Below, in pieces: positions 33,256-44,004 of a stretch of DNA of 64,000 nt. The stretch is from Ctenosaura bakeri (lineage: Eukaryota > Chordata > Lepidosauria > Squamata > Iguanidae), in NCBI GenBank assembly GCA_948474755.1, contig CAOLHI010001299.1, positions 1 through 64,000 on the forward strand, given 5' to 3'. The notes beneath the pieces were generated by a model. It was not told the DNA's origin. It did no database searches and saw nothing but the letters and a program-made list of their open reading frames with translations. Position 1 is the stretch's first letter. Every line of letters begins with the position of its first letter. The translations under genes and the position numbers were made by a program.

Positions 33256-34706
33256 GTAATCTGATTAATGTAGAAGACTTATGGTGGGCATGCATGAAAC
33301 AGTAGTTCTTCTACTGTGTGGAAAGCTGTCTCATGAAGAAGGCCAGATTGCTTTGGCTTCCATTTAATTACCTATATGCGTTAGTGAAACAGGGGTTCTC
33401 ACAGATATGGTTGTCTGAATATAAAAATCCTCCACCCCAGTGTATAGAGATATACAGGCTTTAAAATAAAAAGAAACAGAAAGAAAAGATGACAGAGCAA
33501 CACTCACCATGTTCAACAGCCTCAAGAGTTAGAGGTGGAAAGACAATTCAAAAATATTCAAAAAATACTTGAAAAAAACATGTTTCTCAAGTGTTAAGAA
33601 AACCCGCAAGAAAGAATCCTGAACTGACAAGAAAGTTTGCAGTTTGGGACTTCTACGAAAAATTCATATCTGGCTGTTTTGAACAGTAAACAGCCTGTCC
33701 TATAAAGGAAATACAATATTTATTTATTTATTTTTTTTTTTTTTGCACAGAAAATTCAATTCAGATAAAGCTTCAGGTGTAGAAAGTGCTACTTTCTGTG
33801 CATAAATACACAATGTGAATTTTATGCAGATGAAGTCCTGAACTGGAAATAGTCATGGAAAACTATACAACTTTCAAAAATTTTCCCCAAAAGGGGGGTC
33901 ACATTTCAAAAATTGCTTTGAGAAGAAAAAGAGCCACGGTATATCAAGGACAACTGCATATTGTTTGGAAGGAAAAATGGAGGCAGAAAGAGAAAACTGG
34001 CTTGCTTGCCATCAATGTTTTTTCAAAGGTTTTATTTATTCACTTACTGGCTGATTGGGTCTTTTCTTACTGTAAGGTGTAAAGAGAGGTGGAATTTGGA
34101 TGAATGGCATTAAAAAGCCTTACCAATACATCTGCCAATATTGCAGGTGGGAGGGTAATGCAAGCAGAAGGATGAATGTGGTCTTTGATGGCCCTTGTAA
34201 GCCCTAAAGTACCTCCAGAACACTCCAACCCTCCACAAATAGAAAAGAATAATGAGCATATTTTCAAGCAATATTTGCCTAAAAGCTGCATAGAACCCCT
34301 AAGGATGTGTGAAAAACAGAATAATATCCCACTGCATCCTCAAAAAAACATTCCAGAGCCCCTCACTCCAACCCCAAATATTTCAGTTTACCTCTGTATT
34401 CCCTCTCAAACTAGCAATAGCAAGTAATAGGTATCATTTCTGGTTTCCCTTTTGAGAAGGAACTTTAAAGAGAAAGTGGAGGTCTTTGAGCTTCTCTGGG
34501 ATAGGATGTTGCATACGGGAGAGTCTGAGGAGAGAAATCCCCCATGCAGTTGCCACTACCTGTCTTAAATGGACAAGAACTAAAAGACTGTCATAACCAG
34601 GAGTGTTCAAGAAAACTCTGCCACCAGGGTCCTCCCAAATGCTGACTATTCCTCTGGTGGGATCACCATCAGATTCATGAACTGTATTTTTCATCCCCTC
34701 ATTTAG

Positions 34707-34934
34707 CTTAACCGCTTTTTGAGAAGTATTTCATTTAATAACAGTGCCATGGAAGAGGTTTCCTTCAACCAAAATGGGGAATTAGTAGCTGGATTTGATA
34801 TCATCAACTGGGTTACATTAACCAATAGGTCACTTCACAGAGTCAAAGTTGGAAAGATTGACCCACAGACTTCCCCAGAGAAGATGTTCTCCATTAATGA
34901 GAGTACCATGATTTGGCCCAGCACATTTAATGGG
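34707..34934 (+). pseudogene. V2R copy 2 exon 4
   Basis: Acceptor CATTTAG, 228 nt, donor GTAAGG. Encodes [20 protein letters not shown] and DIINWVTLTNRS. Open and aligned with copy 1. Confidence 0.8.
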
Positions 34935-35583
34935 GTAAGGACCACAGAGAATTTTTTTCAGTATTAACCTTCACCAACAACATTAGCTGCTCAAACACAT
35001 TGAACCAACTATTATACTGAACAAGCTATTAGAGAAGGCAAAGTTACTTTCCAGAAGCAGCTTTTACCTCAGTTACTAGAATGTAGAAAAGCACCCTCAG
35101 TCAATAATCTCTCATGCTGCAGGTCACCTCCAGTCAACATTATTTGACAGTGTCTTGACCATATCCAGATTCTCATTCTATGGCATATTCTATAGCACAG
35201 GAATCCCAGTTGCAAACAAATGTGTTTAATAGATGACCAAGATGACCATGTGTCAACGTGATGAACAAAAATCACATTACTGCCAAGGAACTTGATTGAC
35301 ACTAATGAAAGAGCACTTCAGTGTGCTCTCAATTGAGAAGACACTGGACTAAACCTGGAGGCAGTTAATGGATTGTCCACACTCTTTCATGTGTACGCAA
35401 AATATTTCTGCAGACAGAGGTGCCATTCCTGCAAGTAGCATAGATAGGTGCTCTATAAATGTTCTCTCTGAAAACAAAGACATTACACCATATCAGCAAA
35501 TAGGATCTCATGAGAATAATTTCATGGATTGGAGAGTAAGATGCAAACATCTGAATTCTTGTTTTCTATCATTTGTGGACAAG

Positions 35584-35710
35584 ACACGTCCCCTTTCTCA
35601 ATGTAACGAAAATTGCCACTTAGGCTACAGAAAGGCCAAGAAGGAAGGGGAGCCAGCTTGCTGCTATAATTGCCTTCCATGTCCAGAAGGGAAAATTTCA
35701 ACCCAGAAAG
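35584..35710 (+). pseudogene. V2R copy 2 exon 5
   Basis: 127 nt encoding [20 protein letters not shown]. The acceptor is ACAAG rather than GGCAG as in copy 1, a weaker but valid AG. Donor GTATAA. Confidence 0.8.
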
Positions 35711-36365
35711 GTATAAACCCTTTTTACATTATTCACAAACTACATCTAGAATGTTGTGGCATTGACACATGGAAAGTTTCCATGTCATTTAAATTGTTGG
35801 GAAGCAGATGATTAGAGGAATGTGTGTATAGCACTTCATATCCTAGTGGGAAAGCCAGGGGAAGGATTTTTTCCTTGTCTAGCAAAGACAGCTTCAGGGA
35901 TGTGAATCCTGATTTGATTCAGCCTCTATCCTTATGGAGAAAACTGGTGAGGGGGACATCTCCTCAAGATGAAATAGCTGGCTTGTTGTTATTCTTTGTA
36001 GTGGTTTCAAAGAATATTGGTATATTTTTAAGAAGTGTCTTTTGTGCATTTTTTAAAATTGTGCAGTGATGGAGAATGTGGGGATTCTGTATTTATAATT
36101 ACAGCTTTGGGTGGGTTATTTGTTCCTTTTCACTCTATCAGTATGTCCTGTTTTGATTGTTGTATTTTAACCTCAGGAAGGGGGAAAGGCACAACATTTT
36201 CACAGAGAATTTTACCCCAAGTTGCCTTGGTGCAAATTGCAGAAACAATGGCAAAAAAAAAAATAGTATCTCAGCCACATATTTGAGGCAAGATGGGTTG
36301 GGGAAAATCAAAATATCCTCAAGATGCTTTTGCACCATAGTGAAACTCCCGGCTTCACACCCTAG

Positions 36366-36437
36366 ATCTTCTTCTTCTTCTTCTTCTTCTTCTTCTTCTT
36401 CTTCTTCTTCTTCTTCTTCTTCTTCTTCTTCTTCTTT
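36366..36437 (+). repeat. (CTT)n microsatellite in V2R copy 2 intron 5
   Basis: About 24 uninterrupted CTT units. Copy 1 has no such run at the corresponding place (near 21990), so it expanded after the duplication. Long frames there (poly-Ser, poly-Glu) are not proteins. Confidence 0.95.
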
Positions 36438-36855
36438 GTAAAAACATACAAAAAGCAAAACACAATAAAAACCTAACACAATGCAAACTAAAAAAGGGGT
36501 TCATAGGCAAAATACAAAATAAGCTATGACTACAAACTTGGTTACTTAGAACCCTTCTCAAGATGGGAACAATGATGAACATAATCATTCTTCTTCTTCT
36601 AATCAAGTCTAAATCAAAGTGATACAAATTCTTCATTGCTCATCTCCAAAGAAAGATCATATGCTTATGGCTGGAGATAAACTTTCCTTCTTCACTTTGA
36701 GCCCAGGACCTACGCTGCCTGGAATTATAGCTGAAGAAGGCCTTATCTTGGAAAGGGGGCACACTTGGATTTTAAACATTGTCCTAGAAATGAATTATGC
36801 ATTGTGAATGTTAAGCTCAGGACACCCATACAACAATGCTTTCTTTCCTTTTTAG

Positions 36856-37757
36856 ATATGGATGACTGTTCTTCTTGTTCAGATGATCATTATCCAAACA
36901 AGAATCACGATATGTGCATTCCCAAAGACATCAGCTATCTGACTTATGAAGAACCCTTGGGGATTACTTTGGCTTCTGTTGCTGTTACCCTTTCCTCCAT
37001 CACGGCCTTGGTCCTTTGCATCTTCAGGAAGCACAAAGACACTCCCATAGTCAAAGTTAACAACAGAAACCTGACCTTCACTCTCCTCATCTCCCTTCTC
37101 CTCTCTTTCCTTTGCATTTTCCTATCTATTGGTCAGCCTAAAACAGTGATGTGCCTCCTTCGACAAACAGTCTTTGGCATGATCTTCTCAGTGGTAATTT
37201 CTTGCATATTAGCCAAAACCATCCTTGTAGTTGTAGCTTTCATGGGTACCAAACCAGGCTCCAGGATGAGGAAATGCGTAGGAAGACAGCTGTCTAACTC
37301 AATTGTTCTGTCTTGCTCCATTACACAAGCTACAATTTGCAGTGTCTGGCTGGCCATCTCTCCCCCATTTCCAGACTTTGATATGCATTCAGTGGCTGAA
37401 GAAATTGTATTGGAGTGTAATGAAGGTTCCCCTATCATGTTTTACTGTGTTTTGAGTTTCCTAGGTTTCCTGGCAACTGTTGGTTTCATTGTGGCTTTTT
37501 TAGCTAGGAAGTTACCCAATAGTTTTAATGAAGCCAAGTTTATCACTTTCAGCCTGTTAGTGTTTTGCTGTGTCTGGCTAACCTTTGTTCCAACATATCT
37601 CAGTACCAAAGGGAAATTCATGGTGGCTGTGGAGGTCTTCTCTATCTTAACTTCCAGTGCAGCCTTGCTTGGGTCTATTTTTTCCCCAAAATGTTATGTG
37701 ATTTTGCTGAGGCCTGATCTTAATAGAAGAGGGCAGTTAAAAAGGAGAAATAGCTAA
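36856..37757 (+). pseudogene. V2R copy 2 exon 6, open seven-transmembrane domain
   Basis: Acceptor CCTTTTTAG, 902 nt to TAG. All seven helices and the [13 protein letters not shown] end are intact and highly similar to copy 1. No disabling change is seen here, which argues that the break in exon 3 is young or artefactual. Confidence 0.85.
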
Positions 37758-39103
37758 AGAACTGAGAAATGTACAGAATTAGATACAACATCAATTTTCC
37801 AGATCGTTGTTTTGGTTTTATAGTTAGTTCACATTAGATGGTGTTGAATTTCAGAATATAGTGCTGGGAAAGGGCAGGGAATCAGCACAATTTACAAACC
37901 ATCTTACCATTGCATGCTGAATCTAAAGCCTTGGAAATGTGGGGGCTGCTTTGTAATGTCTCAGTTCATCACAATGGTGCCAGATAGATAATAGAATACT
38001 GTTTATCGCACATCTCTTGCATTCTTTCCCTATCTCTCTCATCCATTTCCTTTCCCAAAAGTGAAGAAGAAGCCCTAACTGTGTGATGGGAAAATGTCAC
38101 CAGCTTCACAGGATTCATCCATAAGGAGAGGTCACTGAGAATTGTCAAAACAGTCCATTTCATGTTGGGCAATCTTTGAATGCATGAGTGACCAGTCCTA
38201 AAGGGAATGTCTAAGAAAGTTTGTCGATCTCTGAATCCCATGTGGTCTTGGAAAAGTTAACAACATTATAAAATTGCTAGAAGAAAAGTCAGTGCAAAAA
38301 TTCAAAGATTAATGGAAAACTATAGTGGATTACAGTAAAGAACTTTGTGGTGATAGAGCAATCATAAATCTGTGACAATTATCTATTGTTTTAGGAAGAG
38401 TTTATAGAATGAAATGAAGATGATAGAATACAAATATGAACCAATGTTAAAGAAAAGAATGGGTTAGGTAAAGCAGTTAAATTAAATTTGAAAACATTTA
38501 AATGAAAGCAAGGGAGGGGAGTGGATTAGACTGTTTTAGAGTCATGGAGTCATAAGTGGTAACATTATAGTATGATATAGAAAAAATGGTAAAGAAGATG
38601 CAATGTGTTTATGTGAATGTTGTTTCTTGGTGCTAATGAAAAAGTAATTAAAAAATACCCCTCCTTCTGCAGCTTTTCCCCTCTTCTGGCTTAGATTGCT
38701 TTAGACTCTGCCCATCTGAGGAAGAAAAGGCTGGTGTAGTTTCTTTCTCCATAATGATACAATCTCTTGTCAATTCTAATGAAATCTTTACGGTCATGAT
38801 AAATTAACTCTGTGGAATAATCCTAATTTTTTTAAAAAAGGAAATCCTTTTAATATATTTTATTAGTATCAGCTTTGGCTAATATGTCAACTGTGCCCCT
38901 TCCTAGAATTAGATGACCTAAAGTTGGTACTGCACGTGCTGGTAACCTCAAGGTTTGACTTCTGCAATGCGCTCTACATGAGGCTACATTTGAATCAAGT
39001 TCGGAAACTCCAACTGGTCCAAAATATGGCAGCCAGACTGATTATGGGTACAGCTAGGAGTGAACATGTTACACCAAAATCACTCCACTGGCTGCCAATT
39101 AGT

Positions 39104-39621
39104 TGTCAAGGTTGTTGCTGGACAGGCAAAGTTTTCCTATGAGTTGACGGCAGAGAGAAGAGGTGGTGTGGTCAGACAGCCAGGTGCAAGGCCAGCAGGA
39201 TTGTTATGGCTATGTTTTGTGTATTAGGGAAGGCCACCCGCCAGAGCACTGATTGGGTCACCCCACATGTTTCAGGGTGATAAGGTAGCATAAAAAGGCT
39301 GGTGTTTGCCTTGACCAGCTGCCAGTTAGATGCCCTAGCTGGACCTGCCATGCTATTGGCAGTATACTGTTTGTAAGGGGAGATGCTGCCCGATTTTTCT
39401 CTGTTATCTTCTGTCTTTCCTCTTTGTCTAATTGCTGGCAAGCTAGCATGTTTATGCGAAGTCTTATCTTAGAGTGCGGCAATAAATCAGTACTGTAAGC
39501 CTAACTAATGAGCCTCTGGAATTTTTTCTGCTTCACTGGGACTCTCTGCTGTGACGAAGCCTTGCTTCACAGATAGCATTCTGCTCATGCTCAGAAGAGC
39601 CAAATCCTGCCAACCCTGACA
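39104..39621. mobile_element. Solo LTR (518 bp) with 5-bp target duplication
   Basis: Begins TGTCAAGG and ends CCCTGACA (TG...CA termini), flanked on both sides by TTAGT (39099-39103 and 39622-39626). A TATA-like CATAAAAAGG lies at 39289 and an AATAAA at 39481, in the order expected of U3-R-U5 on the + strand. The length and 5-bp duplication suit Gypsy or an endogenous retrovirus; no internal region is present, so the family is undetermined. Confidence 0.8.
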
Positions 39622-40121
39622 TTAGTTTCTGGGCAAAGTATAAAGTGTTGGGTATTATCTTTAAAACCCTACCTGGTTTAGGTCCAAATTATCTACAGGA
39701 TTGCACCCTCCCATACAATCTGCCCCGTACACTCAGGTCTTCTGGGGGCCATTTATTTAAACTGCCTAAAACAAAACTAGTGATGGTCATCCAGAGAATC
39801 TTCTCACCAGTCGCCCCTAGACTGTGGAATGGCCTGCTGGAAGAGATCTGATAGCAAAATATGCTGCCTGAATTTTAGAAACTACTAAAGACTTATCTCT
39901 TCTGGCAGGCCTACCCAGTCTATTTTTAATTGTATTTTTAAATTGTTTTTAATTGTACTTTTAATTGCATTTTTAACTGTACTTTGATGGTACTTTTCAT
40001 CATGATATATTTTAATCATAGTAGGTTTGTATTAATCGTCCTATGTTTTAGTATATTTTCATTATGATTTTTTAGTTCTATATTTTGTACCCCGCCTTGA
40101 GCCTTGGGGAGAAGCAGGTAA

Positions 40122-40124
40122 CAA

Positions 40125-40182
<58 letters not shown>
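40122..40182 (+). repeat. (ATT)n microsatellite at the L2 tail
   Basis: About 20 ATT units forming the tail of the L2-like LINE. Confidence 0.95.
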
Positions 40183-40199
40183 GTGTATTACCTGGCATT

Positions 40200-42260
40200 G
40201 CCTAGGATTTTATTTTCTCATAGGTAACACTTGTTAGAAATACCTTAGGAATTGCCTTACCTTACCTTAGGAGTTAGATGTGGTTGAAATACACAGATTT
40301 GTGTCTGTGTCTGTAATTCCCCAAACTGCTTGGTCCAGTATCTGTAACTTTTTCCCATAGTTCCCAATCCAATCTGTATTCAGAGTTGTTAACTAAGAGA
40401 GGTTTGTGTTGGAAGTGGCAACAGTTGCATGCTTTAATTAACTGGCTAGTTAGTTTGCATTTCTATTGTAGGCATAGAGGGGGACTGCCTAGAGTAAAAT
40501 TCCTTTTGTTTGGTCAACACCCACTTCCCCTTGGATGTTCTTTTTCTCTTCCCTTTTTGTTCTTCAGCTTCCCTGCAATCGTGTGGTCTCCGATTCTCTG
40601 GCAAGCATGCTTTCCTGTAAGCATGTGAGTTCATATTTTTGTCTCACCTTTCTTCAAGAATTTGAACCTGTGTAAATTATGCACAAGATTTTGTGAGTAA
40701 ACTTTTCATAATTTTTAACCAAACTGTTTGTGTTTATTTTGAGCTAGATTAAGTGTGTCTAGGTTGGAGATGGTAAAGTGGAACCAGTAATTTGTTCAAC
40801 TTCTGTCTGTGCATTACAAAATACTCTGCTGATTGAGAAACTTATTACTAAAAATCTCTCAGTTCCCCAACAGTTTAGTTCCTGAGGAAATACATTGTGC
40901 TCCTCCTTGCTGCTAAGCTTCGTCTCCAAAGCAACTGGCCTGTTCCAGCACCTGTAACTTTTCGACATATTCCCCAATCCAATCTGTATTCAGAGTTGTT
41001 AACTTAATAGAGGTTTGGTTTCTGAGGGAATACACTGCCCTTCTTCCTGCTGCTGGGCCTCGTCTCCATAGCAACTGGCCTTGGGCCCAAGAGCTCTCCA
41101 GCTGAGTATTCTAAAGGCCCCTCCCTGAACTGCCAACCCCAGGATTCCATAGAATCTTCACAGTCAGCAAATCATATGAGGTTTTCTTGCCTCACACAGC
41201 CAATCGCATGAGGTCTTGGCCTGCCTGATGCAGACAAACAGACAAACTCACAAACTTTGACTTTTATGTAGTAGATGATGATGATGATGATCATTATCAT
41301 CATCATTATATTTTATACTAAAATAGCACAAAGAAGTATGATTTGCATAACCACTAATCATGATTGAAGTATGAATTGTAAGTCAGCAGTGATGTGTGCA
41401 ATGTTACATGTTTTGTTGGACAATGAAAAATAGTACAAGTGTTTGCATGAACTGATGGAACAGGACAGCACCAGCATCATGACATGGGGTATACTCATGA
41501 CATTATACTGAACCTGCAAGTATAATGGGGAACATCACCCCTCAGCTCTGGCCTATCTTCTATTCCCTCAACAGTCAGTGCAGAATTTCACTGTTTTATT
41601 TCCAGGGTGGAATAATTCCCCTCCAAGTTGAAAACTGATTTTGGCTGGGGAGGGGGGTTTCACCTACCTGGCACTGGAAGCAACTTGCCCTATTGCTTTC
41701 CTAACCAGAAGTTACCAGACAGTTTTTAGAATAAGGGATATCTCTCAACTTGTACAAACAAACTTGCAAGGATATTCTGATTGAAATACCTCTCCTTGGG
41801 CAACTTCTACATTAATCAGCTTGAAACCTTCTTCTGATTAGATTGCCTTAGATTCTGCTTTTTGGAGGAAGAAAGGGTTGGTGTAGTTTCTTCTGCCAGG
41901 GTGATCTGATAATACAATCTCTTGTCAATTTTAAGTAAATCTGTAGGGTCTTGCAAAATTAACTCTATGGAATAACCCTAATTCAAAGATTATGAGACAA
42001 TCCTTTTTATAGAAGAAATGGAGTATATACTTTGGATCAATTCAGAGGTCCAAGCCATTGCAAACTTTCCAATCCTTCTAAGCTTAGGGTCTAGTTCATA
42101 ATGCTCCAAATAATTGCCTCTCCTCACATTTTCTATATAGCACTTCCAGTGGTAGTCTACTTCCCAGTAAAAGAAGGGTAGGATAAAAAACATACACTGC
42201 ACAAGAATGTTTCTCCTTGGGTTTCTAGTTTTCTAGGTGCAAGGAACTTTTCATAAATTT
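40200..42260. other. No gene seen; contains a copy of V2R-unit flank
   Basis: A ~35-bp phrase (CCAATCCAATCTGTATTCAG) occurs at 40367 and 40975. 41820-42000 (CTTGTCAATTTTAAG) resembles 38690-38840 downstream of V2R copy 2. A (GAT/ATC)n palindromic run lies at 41273-41310. Confidence 0.45.
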
Positions 42261-42272
42261 GAACAATTAGAG

Positions 42273-42408
42273 CAGCGTTTCTCAAACTCTGGCCTTCCAA
42301 GTGTTTTGGACTTCATCTCCCAGAATCACTGATTGTTGGCCAAGGCAGCTGGGATTTCTGGGATTTGAAGTTCAAAATATCTGGAGGAGTAGAGTTTGGG
42401 AATCGCTG
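42273..42408. mobile_element. Short hAT-type MITE with 8-bp target duplication
   Basis: Termini CAGCGTTTCTCAAACT and AGTTTGGGAATCGCTG are inverted repeats. AATTAGAG stands immediately on both sides (42265-42272, 42409-42416). The 136-bp length, CAG...CTG ends and 8-bp duplication are hAT hallmarks. Confidence 0.85.
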
Positions 42409-42427
42409 AATTAGAGCCTCAATCTAG

Positions 42428-42588
42428 GGCCATTACCACACTACACTGTTATAGTGCTATTATTCCACTTTTAACATCCTATGGAATCCTGGGGTTTGCA
42501 GTTTAGGGGAGGGCCTGCAAACCCCAGGATTCCATAGGATGTTGAAAGTAGAATAATAGCACTATTACAGTCTAGGGTGGAAATGACC
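42428..42588. mobile_element. Palindromic MITE, 161 bp, TAG target duplication
   Basis: Starts GGCCATTACCACA, ends GGTGGAAATGACC, with TAG on both sides. The arms (TTCCACTTTTAACATCCTAT and its complement) meet around GGGGAGGGCC, so nearly the whole element folds back. Confidence 0.82.
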
Positions 42589-43404
42589 TAGAAATAGATC
42601 TTGAAGGATTAAGGGTGACTGAAAAGCAGCAAAGTATTCATGGTGAATTGTTAGTGAGCATGTTATTAAATGTATATCCCCCTCCCAAATAAGTGGGAAA
42701 TGTTTGGCTCTACAGATGTTTTGAACTAAAACTCCCACAATTTCTTACATTGGCCACACTGGCTCCAATATTCTGGAATGTGAAATACAAAAGATCAGGA
42801 AGATAAAAGGCTTTTTTAACCCCCTGCCTTGAAACCTGCCATCTGGTGCTTAAGGAAAAGATAAGGAAAACTTTCCCATGAGGATTAGAAAATGCAGGTT
42901 TGATGTACGTATGTATGTATTTGTTTGTTTGTTTGTTTTTAGCTTGGATTTCAAAGCCCAGGTTATTCTTCACAACTTTTATGACCATGAAAAGCCTTGA
43001 ATTAGATCCACAGTTAGGCACTGGGTTGATATGTAAAAGACAATCCTTTCAGTTTGCTGGATGAGACCTTGTTGGCAAAGGGATCACAAATCAGATGGCA
43101 TTTCACCTGTTATAAACGGTTCCTTGAGGCTTTATGAAATGCCTGTGACATGAACAACACGGTTGTCACCAGCAGTGTAATGGAAAGATGAAGAGTCAAA
43201 AAAGTTGCTCTGGGATCTGGATTTTAATTCTCAGCACTCAGCATGTGGCCACATGAAGTGGTGGACTTCAATTATGCAATGAGTTGTGTTGAAACACTTG
43301 AAGTAAGTTATATATGGCAAACAACCTTTAAAGTCAAAAAGGAGATGCCTTCTAGCTTATGCCTAAAAGAACTGATGTTTGCCTTGGATTTCAGAAGGGT
43401 ATGA

Positions 43405-43500
43405 GCTGTTAACTTAGAATCATGGGAAATCATGCCATTCCTGTATGGAATAGATGGCCCTTGTGGTCTCTTCCAACTCTATGATTCCTTGAATGTTTCT
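43405..43500 (+). mobile_element. CR1-like 3' tail fragment
   Basis: GGAATAGATGGCCCTTGTGG and CTCTTCCAACTCTATGATTC match the CR1 3' end in direct orientation. Confidence 0.7.
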
Positions 43501-43768
43501 CTAGCAGGGAGACAAGGCCATCCTTGGGAAAAACAGTATTGTGGGAAAGAAGTGCTTTTATCCCCTCCCATCGGTTGTATTAATGTTGCCAAGTTATATA
43601 GCTTGGGCAAAGTTACAAAACCTGGCAAAGTGTTCCATTGACTTATTCATCCCTCTAGATTAGCAATCAGGTTGGCCACCCAACTTGCTTACCCCAAAGA
43701 TCAGACCTGCAGGGGTGAGGTGGTAGGGAAAACTTCAACACCTTGATTTCCTTGCATCAGACTGTTTA

Positions 43769-44002
43769 AAGAAAGCCATTTTGGTGCAGTGGTTTGAGCA
43801 TTGGACTAGGATGCTGAAGAACAGGGTTCAAATTCTCTCATGGCCCTGGAAACCCATGGGGTGACCTAGGGCAAATCACACTCTAAGCCTCAGATGAAAG
43901 CAATGACAAGCCCACTCTGAACAAATCTTGTCAAGAAAATTCTGTGATAGGTTTGCCTTAGGATCTCCATGAATTGGAAATGACTTGAACAACAACAAGG
44001 CT
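43769..44002 (+). mobile_element. tRNA-derived SINE
   Basis: GGTGCAGTGGTTTGAGCATT, ACAGGGTTCAAATTCTC, AATGACTTGAACAACAACAA: a full-length copy. Confidence 0.85.
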
Positions 44003-44004
44003 AT

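Larger units (their letters stand above)
30428..37757 (+). pseudogene. Vomeronasal type-2 receptor, copy 2, six exons with a frameshift (probable pseudogene)
   Basis: Tandem paralogue of copy 1 with the same exon order: 30428-30627, 31110-31401, 32396-33255, 34707-34934, 35584-35710 and 36856-37757, all bounded by GT/AG. Exons 2, 4 and 5 have exactly the lengths of copy 1. Exon 3 is 860 nt instead of 840: it carries seven extra codons but lacks one base at a T run near 33018-33023, so the frame after FLCF is lost and reading stops at 33112. Exon 1 has lost the first ATG used by copy 1 (ATG to ACA) and one T near 30420, leaving an ATG at 30428 with only [13 protein letters not shown] as signal. 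The membrane exon is fully open. Two one-base losses, both in short runs, mean either recent decay or consensus errors. Confidence 0.75.
29725..38250. repeat. Segmental duplication unit containing V2R copy 2
   Basis: Same orientation as the copy 1 unit, about 17 kb downstream. Introns are 482, 994, 1451, 649 and 1145 bp, against 550, 1024, 3246, 1635 and 948 bp in copy 1. A further short match of the far 3' flank (38690-38840) recurs at 41820-42000. Confidence 0.8.
38890..40185 (+). mobile_element. L2-like LINE 3' end, interrupted by a solo LTR
   Basis: Left part encodes SRFDFCNALYMRLHLNQVRK and HVTPKSLHWLPIS; right part VLGIIFKTLPGLGPNYLQDC and APRLWNGLLEEI, the C-terminus of an L2-type polymerase. 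The tail CCCCGCCTTGAGCCTTGGGG leads into (ATT)n at 40125-40182. The two halves are one element split by the LTR at 39104-39621. Confidence 0.85.

Noticed and set aside
36157..36636. Poly-Ser, poly-Glu and poly-Arg frames
   Set aside because: All come from a (CTT)n microsatellite in an intron.
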